A stretch of DNA of 64,000 nucleotides. It comes from Emydura subglobosa. Its lineage: Eukaryota > Chordata > Testudines > Chelidae. The stretch is from assembly GCA_007922225.1 (NCBI GenBank), contig ML679960.1, positions 8,348,844-8,412,843 of the forward strand, written 5' to 3'. The position numbers and the translations under genes were made by a program. The notes beneath the pieces were generated by a model. It was not told where the DNA came from and searched no databases. It saw only the letters and a list, made by a program, of their open reading frames with translations. Of this stretch, positions 49,476 through 62,433 are shown piece after piece; positions within the stretch are counted from its first letter, which is position 1; every line of letters begins with the position of its first letter.

Positions 49476-51804
49476 TAACTGCAGAGTTCTCATTTGGGCG
49501 GGGGAGGGGGCTGAAGGAGGGGGGGTAATGTTATTGGCAGGTGAGAATGGCTTAATATTAATATTAATTTATTGCCTGCTCATAAAAGCTCAGCTGCATT
49601 AGTCTGGGCATCTCATTCATATGGCCAACTTGAAAATACCCAAGGCCATGTTTTATGGTCAGCTAAAGCAAGGAACCCATCTCAATTACAAATGACATAA
49701 AGTGCCAAACTATATAAAAACACAATGATTTCATATGTGAAAACATGTGAGGTTGAACCCAGCAACTGGGAAGCAACAATCCACAACAAAGCAAGGGGTA
49801 ATAGATTTGTTACATCACCATTAACCACTTTGAAGTGTATTAACATTTTATGTGAAAAACGTAAACAGAGCAAAGCAAGGATACAACAGCCTAAAATGGT
49901 CATGGACAATCTTATTTCTCCCACATATAACCATGCTTGTGGTTCTTTCATTGGTCTGTCCTTGTGTATACATGTTCACTTACAGTTTTGCTGAAGCCCT
50001 GCATGTTACAATTCAGGAATAATAAAGCATATGGTTTTAACTAGATAACACCATGCAATTTCAGAGGTAACAGATATCTAGTTTCCCTAATATATCAATA
50101 AAATAGGAAAAGTTTAGACATTGGAAAGTGAAAAGGTGGTGTAGTAAGTGCTACAAATCTATCTTAATTACATCATATACCATGGGCCTGAACTACAACT
50201 TCCATTGCGCTATCATGCCTTCCAGGCACTTTTTCCATTATACCACTGCAATTGTGATTGCCAACCCATGTCTTGATCCCATGGAAGCAGTCACACATTT
50301 GTTATTACATTTATTTCCACACCATTGTTATTTTATTTTATCCCCAATTTTTGTTTCTTACTATGTATCTGACAAACAGAACAAGAAATATTTCACAATG
50401 CTCTTTCCGTCCCCTCAAGTGAGTGGGCCACACTCAAAGAAAGCTTACACAGAAGGAATCAGCCCTGTGCAAACCACTAAGCAGAGCTCCATAGAGTTTT
50501 TCTGTGCTAAGAGGCTTCCGCTACAGGTATCCAGGTCACACAATCCTGTCACAGTCGATGGCTATTAAGCCAATCACTTCCAACACCATGAACTATTTAT
50601 TAGCTAGCAAGGAATGAATGCAAAACTAGAATAATCTTCTAAAACATATGATCAGGTCTCAATCAGCTAGACTGTGTTTGGTAGTTCAAGGACATCTTAA
50701 TTATATTTGATGTGTCTATTTCTTTTTAGAGTGGTAGCCATTAGAATGTGATAATTACTATGGTAATAACTGCTTTATTAATAAATTTCAACATATTGAG
50801 TATAGGAATGACTCAGAAAGGTTACTTTACCTTTATATGTAAAAGGTAATTATATTTTTATAGTAGCCGCTTTGTGTGAGGAAGAGACAGAGAGTAGCTG
50901 ATTAAAAATAATAATTAAAAAATCACAAGCTTGGACAATTGACAGAAAAAACATTTTGCTGAATATTTTTCACGTATCTGCGCTGTTGGTCAAAGAAAAA
51001 AAGCAAATATATTCAGTGAAAAAATGCCAAAATTTGTTAGCAATATTATCCACAATGAATAGCTCTGTTACCTCTAAAATACAACGCAAAAGCATATTTT
51101 AAACTAATTTTGATTTTGCTTCTTCTGCACCTCTTGAGCTTCCATCTAAGTTACAATTTAGCATGAAAAATCATTTTCCGATAAATTAGAGAGTCTCTTG
51201 GAGAGTGCATGCATCAGTCAGAAAGGAGAAATAATTCTACTTAAAAGAAATGCATGTTCTATTTGGAATTGTATTTTATCATACTGGCCTTGGATCTTAA
51301 ATATTCATTTTGATTATGTATTATTTTGCTGATTTATTCATTCAGTAATTCATTCCTATAGCAATGTGATCAACTTCAATGGATATACTTAAACTGTAAC
51401 ATACATCTTATCTCTTTGTGCTGTACCAAATTCATCCATCCAAATTGTTAATTAAGAAAGAAAATTAAATCTCTTTTAATCTCACACTAAAGAATGATTT
51501 TTTCTTGAAAAAATACAATTTAATTATGAAAAGGAATCCATGAATTATATGACAACATGGAGATAATATCAGAAGTGCGTATAGCAAACAAAAAGACACC
51601 AGGGTACCTAATGAGTACATTAGGAATGTAGCAAGTGTGTGTGTCCAGAGAACTCACTGGTCATATCATCTGAAGGATAATGAGGGGAGATAAATAGAGA
51701 TTTGCTGGCATTGCTATTCAGTAGTTTGTAAATCTTGGTCCTCCTCAGCATTCATTTTGGCATCTTTCTGTTTGTTAACCTAAGCACATTGCATTACAAA
51801 GGCA
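49476..51804. other. No supported gene
   Basis: Contains a 146-codon plus frame (50128-50568) with no recognisable domain and no repeat signature I can name. The remaining sequence is AT-rich. Confidence 0.4.
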
Positions 51805-52050
51805 GTTTAGTGGAAAAGGACTCTTATGGGCTATTCCTTGCTCTTCGACTGATTTGCTCTGTGACTCTCGGCAAAATCACTTAACCTCCCTGTCTGGAAT
51901 TTTCAATGGAATCGAAAACAGTTAAGCATCCAAATTCTATTGTAATGAATGGAATCTGAGTACTTTGCTTTCTTAGGTGACTTTGAAAATCCCAGCGTTT
52001 GTACCTCGATTTATGCATCTATTAAATAAGATATAACTACTTTATCAGGA
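51805..52050 (+). mobile_element. MIR SINE with nested palindromic repeat
   Basis: The MIR CORE 'tctgtgactctcggcaaaat', 'cacttaacctccctgtct' is followed by an insert with inverted arms 'tggaattttcaatgg' (51895-51909) and 'ctttgaaaatccca' (51981-51994). MIR then resumes with 'gtacctcgatttatgcatct' and 'attaaataagat'. The insert resembles the palindromic family at 18738 and 36129. Confidence 0.65.
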
Positions 52051-53279
52051 TTATCTTGTGTGAAAAAATGCACATGAGTTGGCTGGAAGATGCTGAGGTG
52101 AAAGGTCTTCTCAAAAACCTCAAAAACTCAAGAACATGCTGAGAGGCAAATAGAAGGTTAGAGTGAGGGATAATGCAGTGATAGCTCAAATCTCTACCTT
52201 CTAAGAGAATTTTATTAAAATTTTTCTGCTCCTTCCACCTATTCAGTTGCAAAAAATGGAGAGCAATATATTCCCTTATATTAGTACAATGAATTGAAAT
52301 AGTTTTAAATTACAGATAGTCAAACCTAATGAAAGCAAATTCTTTTGTTCTTGCTCTGCTTCCATCCTGCAACTTCTTTTGTGGTTCAGGCACCTGGCAA
52401 CAGCAGCTATAACATGTGGAAAACAGCATCGCATTTTCACATTTTCAGCAGCAGTAAGTACTATCATGCTCCATCCATGTAATATTTGTGAGCTGATGTG
52501 ACAAAGTTGAAATGTTAAAGGATAGGTCATCAGTGAAAAGTGACATTTTACGTCATGGAGAAAAATGTTAAGAGAGACATGCCACATTCACAAATACATG
52601 TTGCTGAAGGATAATTCAAGGCACTCTTAGCAACATGCAGACAGTGTCTACCCACTTTCCCATTGTATATGAGTATCCCTATTACAGATTATGCTATTCT
52701 CAATTAATGAATTTTTTAAAAAATCAGTAGAAGGGGTTTTTTATTTGGTTTGGGTTTCAGCAAGTGGGAGAGAGCAGCAGAAGCCTGAATATTTCCTCTT
52801 GTGCCCACATTTGTGGAATTTTTGACTCCTGATATTCTAAACAGAATCACTCTGTATTTAAAGAAAGGCTGAAGATTCATCTCTTTAGCTGAGCACTTGA
52901 TTAATGTACAGTCAGCTAATTGTTTTGTTATTTTATTCATAACACTAAGACATCATACATCAGCAGAGCTATATGTATTTTTATGATTTTATACTAATGT
53001 TATGAAGGTGAATAAACATGTGAACTGAATAAATTCATTGTTACAAACTGCCCAGCAATCACAAAGGGAATAGAATGCTGCCACAGTTTGGCTAGCTGCG
53101 ACAGTTACAGATAATGGACTCCAATCTTTTTTTTTTTTTGGTGTGGTTTTTTTTTTGGTATTAGAACAGCTTCAAAACAGAGTCATTAAGCATCTTCAAG
53201 GTCAAACAGAAACTTGACATCATATCATTAGTACAGCAGCATCAGAAAATGACACATCACAGCTATAAATTTGTTAACA
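52051..53279. other. AT-rich DNA, no gene seen
   Basis: Only poly-T tracts near 53127-53157 stand out. Confidence 0.45.
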
Positions 53280-53425
53280 ACAATAATAAACCCTTGTTTG
53301 GTGCTTTACATGTTCAAAGCACTATACAAACGTTAACTAATTAATCCTCACAACACCCCGGTGGGGTAGTTAAGTATTATTATCACAGTTTTACAGATTA
53401 GTAAAGTACTGGGATTGCCTTGATA
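53280..53425 (-). mobile_element. MIR-type SINE fragment (minus strand)
   Basis: 'aatcctcacaacaccccggt', then 'gtattattatcacag', then 'ttttacagatta' matches the reverse complement of a MIR tail. The upstream 'gcactatacaaacg' block is the usual neighbour. Confidence 0.7.
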
Positions 53426-53849
53426 GTAAAAAGAAGACAAAGGCAAACAGACTGCAGGCCAAATATATCAAAGGTGTAAGTAGGCAAAAATCTATCAAAT
53501 CACTAACTTACAACATAATGCAAAATGGTAATCAATGGCATACACTAAACTAAGACTATATCTTTTCTTGCTGAAGCCCTGCAAAATAACAATGTCAGGA
53601 AGATGTGGTTGGGACTGTAGGGTATATAAAGAGAAAAGGAGAGAAGAAGACTAAAACTGAACACTTTTAAAGGAATAAACAAGGATTAATGGAGAAGGTA
53701 CTCACATTCCAAGTTTCCATTCTTATGCTTACACAAGCACATTCAATGTACTGTCAGGAAGAAAGTTAGCCCAGCTATCAACCAGTTGCAACAGTTAGTT
53801 GCTCTAGCTATAGGGAAACCAGGAAGCTACCTAGGCAGCAAATTCTGCG

Positions 53850-54005
53850 TAGGGTGGCCAGGCCAAACGTGAGCAGCACTGTGACCTGGTGCCTGCCAGC
53901 ACCCCCTTTCTACCATAACCACTGAACCATAAAATGGGTTGCCATGCCCTCCCAGAAACTGATGCCACCCCTCCCCATCCTGAGTTGAGAACCCCTGCTC
54001 TAGCC
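53850..54005. mobile_element. Transposon-like fragment, weak
   Basis: A GC-richer patch that ends 'gttgagaacccctgctctag', a phrase common at the ends of turtle hAT-like elements. The left border is unclear. Confidence 0.35.
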
Positions 54006-54189
54006 AAGGGTTTCGCCTAGAGTTCCAGATTGACTTGAGCAGCCTCTGCATTGCAATATAGTTCCAGAAACAGTGAAAAGGGATCAAATCTTTTAGTTAT
54101 TCTGCTCCTTAAATTTCCATAGAACACACTTTAAAATGCAGTTCTACTCTGAAAAAGTGACTAAGTGAAAATAACACCTTTTTGGGTTT

Positions 54190-56035
54190 TTTGTGTCAAG
54201 AGATTTAGCTGTGGCACAGGAGCCAGTGAACAGAGCTGAAAACAGAGGAGTTGGAGTATGAGTTTGGGGAAGGGAAGTTCTGTTTGTTTTTAGTTTTTTC
54301 CTTCTTGACAGGAGATCAGGAAGGAAGGCTATGACAGTTACAGAGGCAGCAGTAGTAGAGACCAGAGAAATAGAAGAGATAATGAAGATGACTGGATGTG
54401 ACAGCTGAAGGATGTACATTATTCTGGAGTGGGAACCTGAAAGATATAAAATGCTCGGATAGATCAGGTGGAAGAGACGATCCAAGGTTTGGAGATGCAA
54501 CTAGAAACTATGTCTGAGTTTCAAAGGGGATTTGAGCAGCTCATGGAGGGAAGGAAAGAGCAGGCTGAAGGAAAACCTCAAGACTTGCAGATGCATGCTG
54601 CACCAGAGAACTCTGACGGTCGACTGCTGGATGAAGAAAATGGCCACTGAAAGCATGTGACTATGAGAACAAGGCAGAGGAAAATACCGGATAGCAAAGA
54701 AGTAAAGCTGAGGAACAGGTATGCTGAGTTGGAAAGTGAAGGGGAAAGACAAGCAGTAACAGAAGATATGAGTGTAAGGAAGAAGAGAAGAGCAGCTAGT
54801 CCCACAAGAGGAGGGGCAGAGACAATGAAGATAGGTCTGAGGCCCTGGAGGACAGAGGATTGCAAGTGAGAACAGAAGACAAGAAGATTTGCAGAGAGAA
54901 AGAACAGACGGTGGAAGTCTGAAGAATTGCACCAATACCAAGAGGCAGGTCTAGATGACTGGGGACTCCCTACTAAGAACACACAGGCCTGTCACCAGAA
55001 ATGATCCTGAGTACAGAAGGCTGTGCTGTCTGCTGTGAGCTAAGTCATGGGATGTGGGGCTGAGGCTGAAAAGGATCTTAATGGGGGTAGAAAAGAATCC
55101 ACTGATTGTCCTTCATGTGGGAACAAATGATACTGTTAGATTCTCATTGGGATGAATCAAGGAAGACTATGCCAGGCTGGGAAAAACTCAAAGAAATGGA
55201 ACCTCAGGTGACCTTCAGTGGGATTCTACCTGTCCCTAGAAGAGGAGAGCACAGGCAAGACAAGATTATAATGATCAACAGATGGTTCAGGCAATGGTGC
55301 TATAAGGAGGACTTTGAGATGTTCAATGACTGGGAAGCATTCATGGACAGAGGACTGTTCTCACAGGATGGACTCTCCCTGAGCAGGGAGGGGAATAGAA
55401 TTCTGGGGTTGAGATTGGCACATCAGTTTTAAACTAGGAATTAGGGGGAGACTGCTGGGAGATGCCCGTATTCTCTCTAATGTTGAGAGAAAAGAAAATC
55501 AAGAAAAAGAGTATACAACAATGGAGAAAGGAACAGCAGATGGTAGGAGAATGGACAACAAGAGGAAAGGTAGCACCAAAACCATGGACACTAACAGTCA
55601 GGTATGTGATATTGGTAGTAAAATAACTTTACCTAATCGGGCAAGGAATCTGGGTGAAGCCAAGAAGAAACAAGTAAGTTTTCACACATCAATGCAAGGA
55701 ACCTGAGTAACAAAATGAAGGAATCATAACCCCATGGTCAGGATTTAACTGGTCACCATATTTGGGGTTGGTAGAATCGGCAGAGATTCTGGGGTTGTCT
55801 TTTTGTTTTGTGGGGTTTTTTTTTCTTCCTTTGCAGCATGGGGCACAGAGCTCTTGCTTGTTTGACCTAGATTAAATGGATTCTCTGTAACTTAAGTCTT
55901 TAAACCAAGATTTAAGGACTTCAGTAACTCAGCCAGAGTTTACTACAGGAGTGGGTAAGTGAGGTTCTGTGACCTGCAATGTGCAGAAGGTCAGATTAGA
56001 TGGTCCTGTCTGGTTTTAACATCTATGAATCCATG
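54190..56035 (+). mobile_element. CR1-L3-type LINE with most of ORF2 deleted
   Basis: Contains, in order: a 5' UTR-like part (54190-54384), ORF1 (about 54385-55434), a spacer, the first codons of ORF2 (about 55690-55730), and then directly the CR1-L3 3' UTR. The last is marked by 'tctctgtaacttaagtcttt', 'aaggtcagattagatggtcc' and the ending 'catctatgaatccatga'. The junction near 55735 joins the ORF2 start to the 3' UTR, so the endonuclease and reverse transcriptase are gone. Same family as the minus-strand copies at 9283 and 48450. Confidence 0.85.
54385..55434 (+). pseudogene. CR1-L3 ORF1 (coiled coil plus SGNH esterase), broken
   Basis: ORF1 of CR1-like LINEs is an RNA-binding chaperone that in this lineage ends in an SGNH-hydrolase (esterase) domain. 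After an early stop, frame 54468-54650 reads as a predicted coiled coil rich in Glu and Leu (LEMQLETMSEFQRGFEQL). A basic and acidic linker follows. The esterase shows block III as HVGTND (55114-55131). In another frame (55106-55432), FSGILPVPRR and FNDWEAFMDRG lead to a final DGLSLSREG. The family normally has His in the last block (DGLHL), so the catalytic His appears replaced by Ser. Several frameshifts separate these parts. Confidence 0.8.
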
Positions 56036-57680
56036 AGCTGCTCTCTCTATAGATCACTATTATAAAAAATGAAAAAAGGGATGTATTGCATCTCTCCCAA
56101 CCTATTTTTTTCTCTTCTACTATTTTGTTTAATTTAAATTTAAGAAACAATGTTTAATTAATTTTTGTACATGAACAAGACTGGTATGTTAAGTTGGTAA
56201 GGAGAGGTGGTTTATGGAAGCCAGCAGCGACATGAATAAATGCTAGAAATCAAAGAAAGGGAGCCTCACTCCCTCTTCCCCCCATTGATTTGCAAAAACA
56301 GAAACCCCAAAACACACCACCACCACCACCTGAGTTTTTCAGAAAACATATGTTTCAAACTTCGACATTAAATAATTTCTGATATTGGCATCTTAAATAC
56401 TATTGTCACTCCTAGCTCCTAAAGCCTCAGATCCTTTTCCTTGCAAACGGAGTGGGTGTAGAGTCTGCTCTCATCTGAACTAGTCTCATGGATTAACATT
56501 CAGATTAAATAAGTAAATAAATAAATGAGGCATTTAACTCATTCAATTTACCTTTTGAATCTTTCAAAGTATCCTAGCTGCAGAACGAACCCAAGGGAGT
56601 AAAGCAAAGCCTTGGTCATAACAAATCGAAAGGGAGGAAACAACTAGCTTGGAAATACACTGTAAACTCTTAACTTAGTTTGTAGCACAGCTTCATCCAT
56701 AAACATATACCTTTTTTTCTTTCTCTGCCTCCCTTAAGCACCACTATTTCTATATGCACAACACAGTATATCATACACACACACACGAGACAGAGAAGGA
56801 TTTTTCTATGAATCTTCTTACTTAACTTTACAGTGTGCATTTTATGCATTTAGCTCCCACTACTGGCAGAGATAATCATAACAATTAAGCCAATTTAGCA
56901 GAAATTTAGCTACAAAATTTAGACAGTTTGCCTTTGTGATACAGAACAAACAACAAAAAATCCATGGATGACCAGAAAGGATCACTTTGTTATGTAATGT
57001 TTTCCTTCAAAAACTGCTACTTGCAGAGACATCATGTTTTATTTCACAGTATAATAGTATTAGCTAAAGGACTATATTTTACATCTATAGTGCAATGAAA
57101 GGAGGAAGAAACCACAGCTGCTGCTATCTGCTAAGCAACATCTTTCTTCTTTACAACAGTGTAGATTTGAGTAAGTGCTGAGTAATCTATGGTGATATTA
57201 TTTAAGTAAAGAGAAATAACTATGACAAGGATGCATTACAACCAAGGTACTAATACTGTGTATCATCTGAGGGAGATAAATTGCTGATAAAGGCTCCTCT
57301 GAACAAAGTTTGTGTTTGAGTGACTGCTACCAGCTGATTAATACAAAATGTAATCCAGAATAGCCAAAAAGAAATATGTGACTCATTCTATTTGTCTCCC
57401 ACTACACACTGGCAATTTTCACTTACACGAAACAGCATCGGAGACCCACAAAATACTTTGAAACTTTAATAAATTAATGCTCTCAACATTCTTTGTGGGA
57501 TATTTCTGTGATGGGATGCACTGCACCATTCCATTCTACATTTTAAATATCCTTTCCTATTCACCTGGGACAAACTCGGAAATTCTTCCTCGTTAAGCAA
57601 TGCAATGTGATATTTGCCACTATGCTTTAAGTAGGGTGAAGTCATTCTTTCAGTCATACAGGTCAGCAAAGAACATATAG
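56036..57680. other. AT-rich DNA, no gene seen
   Basis: Includes a short CAC repeat near 56317 and an ACAC run near 56775. No coding frame is supported. Confidence 0.45.
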
Positions 57681-58165
57681 CAGTGTTACCAGCTCTCATG
57701 ATTTTATTGTAAATCTCATGATATTTGGATTTTCTATGGCTTCTCATTTCTGCCTTCAATCTCATGAAGCTTTCACCCTTACCCAAACTGGCCACCCATC
57801 TCCCATTACATTCAATGGGACTGAAACCACAAGCTGCAAGCAAGCAAGATGGCAGTCACATCCTTTTAATGCTTGCAGGTTAAAGTGAGGCTCATCCAGC
57901 AAAAAATAGCCACCCCCCCCCCCCCAGTGAGTCCCACAGCAATGATGTCAGGCTGCCCACAGAGAAAATGGTAGCCTTTTATTGGCCACATGAAGGCCTG
58001 AAGACATTACACTTATCTTTTGGTCTGCAGCTTCCCCCTAAAGAGATTTTAAAAAATCAGAAGGCAGGCAAAAAACAATGTGATTTCTTATCATTTTTAA
58101 AACAATCTCATGATTTTTGGGGGGTCTGACTCATGATTTTTTACTGCTCAAGGCTGGCACTATTG
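57681..58165. mobile_element. hAT-like non-autonomous DNA transposon
   Basis: The left end 'cagtgttaccagctctcatg' and the right end 'aaggctggcactattg' are imperfect inverted repeats. Each is followed inward by 'tcatgattt' and 'tctcatgat' blocks, so ~45 bp at each end pair. The flanks share 'catat' (57674 and 58166), perhaps a decayed 8 bp target duplication. A C homopolymer lies inside near 57914. Minus-strand frames across it have no transposase motif. Confidence 0.65.
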
Positions 58166-61100
58166 CATATTATACCTAAAGTACCATTCCACAAAAATAT
58201 CATTTTTTAAAAAGTTTTTAAGTTACTGATATGACAGCAGAATGAAGCTGGGTTTTTTAAAAAAAACCATTGTTACCGTTTCCTGTGGCTTACATTTTAG
58301 CATATAGACTACTTAACACAAAAGAGTTACACGTGTGGGGGTATATTCCTTTCATAGTTACCTGAACATTTCCTTTTGTCAAGTTATAAACATGTTCCAA
58401 TGGGAACTTCAGCCTGCTTGCAGTTTGGGAACAGAACCAGGTCTATCGGTCACTAGCAGCAGGGGAAGGCCCTGCTTCTTGAAGTTCCCTCTAGTTGAGA
58501 TAACTTCTATAGTCAGGATAATTCAAATCTACTCTCCTAAATTACTGATTCGGGTAAATATACTTTGAAGAAAAAAATACAACAATTTCTCCTAGTGCAG
58601 AGCATGGTAAATTCAAGCTAATAACATCAAACCAAAAAGCCTTTGATGTTAGTTTCTATCTTTATTCTAAATAATCCATTGTGGGTCTGTAGACATTATT
58701 ACTCGGAAAAAGGAAATCTTCAGATAGGCATGGATACATTTTCCAATTCTTCTTAATGTTATGGTTCATCGATCCATTACAATGAGATTTTCATACCAGT
58801 ATGTCTGCAGGGTGGGAACCAGGATCAAACTTTAAACAGACATCTCAAACAAAGGTATATCATATATAAATGTCATTTCCATCTTTCCCTGGCCACTAAG
58901 GTGTAGAGAAGACTTCTGCCAAAAGAAAAGAAATGACATTGGTCAAGACTGTGCAGAATTTGGTGAACTAATGGCAACCTAGCTCAATACAGGAAACATG
59001 ACTACTCTGTCCTGTCAGTGCTTCTAACGCTAGACTAGTATGCTTAATTAAAGGAGGACTGTTTCTTGAATTTACTTAGGGAATGAAAAATGTGACAGTT
59101 GTGACGACTATCTGTCTGAATTATATGTACAATATAAGATTCAACTTCAAATAAAAATCTTATGTGATAGGGAATAATAGGAATCTGGAGGCCTACTCTC
59201 ATATATAAGAAATACAATGATGCAGCCTACAGGGGTTCAGTCTGGATAGTGCTTTAAGGAGCAGAATAAGGTTCCACAGTGGTGCTCTATGTTCTTGCAG
59301 GGTTGATGCACTAAGGAAGCATTTAAGTTTGAAATACGTGCAAAACTTCCTCTTCTTGAATATGCTGAGAACATCATGCCTGACCTTTTGCTTGGACACT
59401 CAGACACTCACAATAAAGCCCTCCTGGGGGAACTCAAGGATACATTTCACTGGTTTAACATGGTAGTTATGCTATGGAGTTTGCACGATCCTGTAGAATA
59501 CATTCTGTTTGTTGATTTCTCTTTGGGGTCCATGAAAGCAATAATCACTTAATTTAAGTATTCATTTTAACCTGTCTGGTCCTGGATGGAGGATTTGTCT
59601 TGCAAGAGCAGGTCTTCATTGTGTGAGAGAGAGACATCTGAAGATCCAATGCTAGGTTAATCAAGCCTGACAGCCAAAACCTCTTCAGCCAGAAAGACAT
59701 GAACAGTATCACTGCTGATTCTCACATCTATCTTTTGTATTGTCCTGGGGAGCAGTGGAAAAGGTAAAAGCCATAGCAGTCATTCACCGCCTCATGTCAC
59801 AGGTCCTAACATACAGTGAGGCTTCAGAGCCACTTATTTATTGGTTCCAGATGCAAGCAGGTTGATCACCTGCCCCAACTGACTTACAATGAGAGATACC
59901 CACATTTAGTGGATGGGTGTCATGTGAACTCTGGATCACTGAAGCATGTCCATATAAGGAGATCAGAATTTCCCCTGGAGGTCTCAGCCTGGGGTAAGAG
60001 TAGGATCCTAAGTGGTCTTGTCTGAGAAGTGGCAGCAGGGGTGGGGAGATAGGCACAATGGGCTCTCACCACACTCTTTGGCATTGGCATCAACTGTGCA
60101 ATGCCTGGTGCCTTCCATCCATGACCCTAAGGCATAAGGGAAGAATGTGGCTGAGCTCCACAGTCAAAGGCGCTGCTGGTAGTAAGGGCTGTAGGGACTC
60201 ATGCGCGATCATCTATCTGGAGTATTGCCCCTCTGTCTTAACTCCTCTTATTGAGATGGGGGTGGTGCTTGCTCTGGAGCCATTTCTTTTCAAACCTGCC
60301 TGTCTTCTCTCCTGCCAGAGGTTACCCCTCCCTGCATTGTTCCCAGCAGAGTCAGTCTCTCCAATGTGCCTGGCTCCTTTCTTGTCAGGGGAGGGGGGGC
60401 AAGACCCCCAGCTCAGAGCCTGTAAGGCAAACTGCTCTCCACTTACAAGGAGACACTCAATAAGGGTGGACCAAGAGACAGGTCCTTCCTTTGACCTCTG
60501 GCCTTTCTCAGCCTAGCTCTCTCATCAGCCTCTGCATAAGCTCCAAAAGGGGAGCGAGCAATGGGGACAATCTTCTCCAAAGTCAAATGCAGTCCTGGGA
60601 CACAGCTGTGAATTGGGCAAACATATTATTGAACTGAATTGTTAGCTTAAATTTTTTAAATAATTAGAAATTTCCCAGAAAAGCTCCGCAGCACAGAGGC
60701 CTGGTTGAGCCAATGGCCACTGTGGGGGCAGAAAAATTGGAGCGAACATCAAGTGGCAGTGAGTTCCCCTGCTGACAGTGATTGGCAGGTCTAGTTCTGC
60801 CCCAAGCTGCAAGCAGGCTGAGGTATCTGCTGCAATGGATCTGTATACCTTAGTATGAAGGAGGAGGAACTTAATGCAGATGTTACACACATTACACCCC
60901 AGGCCTCCCCCAGACATCATCACACTGAATTGATGTTCCTAGTTATATTATTTGGAATTATTTATGTCAGAAAACGCAACCATGAGACAGATTTTGTATA
61001 AAATTAGTGGCATCTAGTGAAACATTCATGCATATTAGGGTTTGTTTGTTCTTCTGGCTACAACCATGATAGAGAAACTATCACACACACTTGACACATA

Positions 61101-62233
61101 TCAGTTCTGTAGTTTGTGTAACAATATCAAGCAATTTGAAGACAAGATGACACACATTTGAGTAGGTGTGTTATTCTGTTTTATAGAGGGCAGTTTGTGA
61201 CATGCAATTGTGGGAAAAGGCAGATGTGCAGACTTAGTATATTATTGAAGATATGTTCTAATAAACCAATTAAAATCCACATCATTCTATGGATCTTGAA
61301 GTAATAATGATCTTGTCCTTCATTTCTGATCTTTTACCCCATATTGCATTGCATAAATGGACTTTGTGATTTTTGAGTTATGCTAAGTTATGACCTGTGT
61401 CTTGTACAGCTTTTGTTTCAAATCCAGTTGTGAGAAACTTTCTTTAAAGAATGATTTACACAAGATATAAAAAGTGTTACATTTGTATGTGAAAATTATA
61501 CCACAACATTGTTCTCTCAGGAGTTATAAATAGATCAGAGTTCAGTTTCTGCTATGAAAACAGAAATATGAACCTCGCTGGGATATTTAATCACAATATA
61601 CTGCCTCTGAATTAAAGATCTATTTTGTATCAAGTCTCATAGGATCGATGAAAATCTGCTTGTTTCTAATAGTCAATTTAGAACTTTTAGTATACAAACA
61701 AAAGAACACCAAACCAGATGTTGCTCAGCTCTCAATTAAGCAGAATCATAATCCGGAGAGAAACAAATGAATAGTATTACGCTATATGTGCAAGTCCATT
61801 CCTTAAATCCATATTTACCGGTGAGCATTAAAACTTTTCCTGTATTCCAACGTTAGCAAGTACCCTAATAAAACTACGACTGTTTTTTTTATTCTAATCA
61901 TATACAATGGCTGGAAAATCTTTCATGGGTTTAGTTAGATGCTTATAATGACTCCAGGCTAAAATTCTTGAAGTGGAGGTGAAAGTACAGAAATTTTGCC
62001 CCGCACAAATTTGCATATTTCAAAATCCTTAAATTATTAATATTCCAATTTATAACTTTAATTGTATATCAATTTTGTTGTTTAACAATGTTGCTGTTTC
62101 TCCCCCCCATTAGAGTGCAGTATGAACCACACCCACTGGCATAGCCCACCCATCACATATTCCCCACATTGCTGGGCATTCCCTCCCCCCCAAAACATAT
62201 CTGCACATATACCTGCAGCCCCACATACACACT
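58166..62233. other. No supported gene; GC-richer patch at 59200-60930
   Basis: 59200-60930 is GC-richer, with overlapping frames up to 152 codons (60058-60516), but no domain or terminal repeat could be named. It may be an unrecognised transposon or unique sequence. The remainder is AT-rich. Confidence 0.4.
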
Positions 62234-62433
62234 AAAGGCCTAGTCTACTACTGTGTCTTCAGTGCACAGCGCTGATGGGAACCACGTCCCCTTTGAAGCA
62301 GCGCTCCGCCACTTGAGGGGGTGGTTTTACTGCGTCGACTTCTGGATCGACTGAGCAGGTTTTCACTGACCGCTCAGTCGATCCAGATAGGTCAATCTGA
62401 CAGCGGCAACTTTGCCGCCATCAGTGTAGACAA
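62234..62433. mobile_element. MITE with perfect internal hairpin
   Basis: The ends 'aggcctagtctactactgtg' and 'catcagtgtagaca' are inverted and match the turtle 'gtctacact' MITE type. The interior has a perfect 16 bp inverted repeat at 62341-62356 and 62372-62387, separated by 15 bases, with 'ggatcgactgag' at its core. Confidence 0.65.

Noticed and set aside
50128..50568. 146-codon plus frame
   Set aside because: No domain, no upstream promoter or splice context, and a composition like its flanks. Length alone is not convincing in 64 kb of sequence.
54501..54982. Minus-strand frames of 134 and 146 codons
   Set aside because: They are the antisense of the CR1-L3 ORF1 coiled-coil region. Leu/Ser/Phe richness is what the complement of Glu/Lys-rich codons gives.
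60058..60516. 152-codon plus frame
   Set aside because: Cys/Ser/Pro-rich with no recognised domain, and overlapped by another open frame. Kept only as part of an unclassified block.
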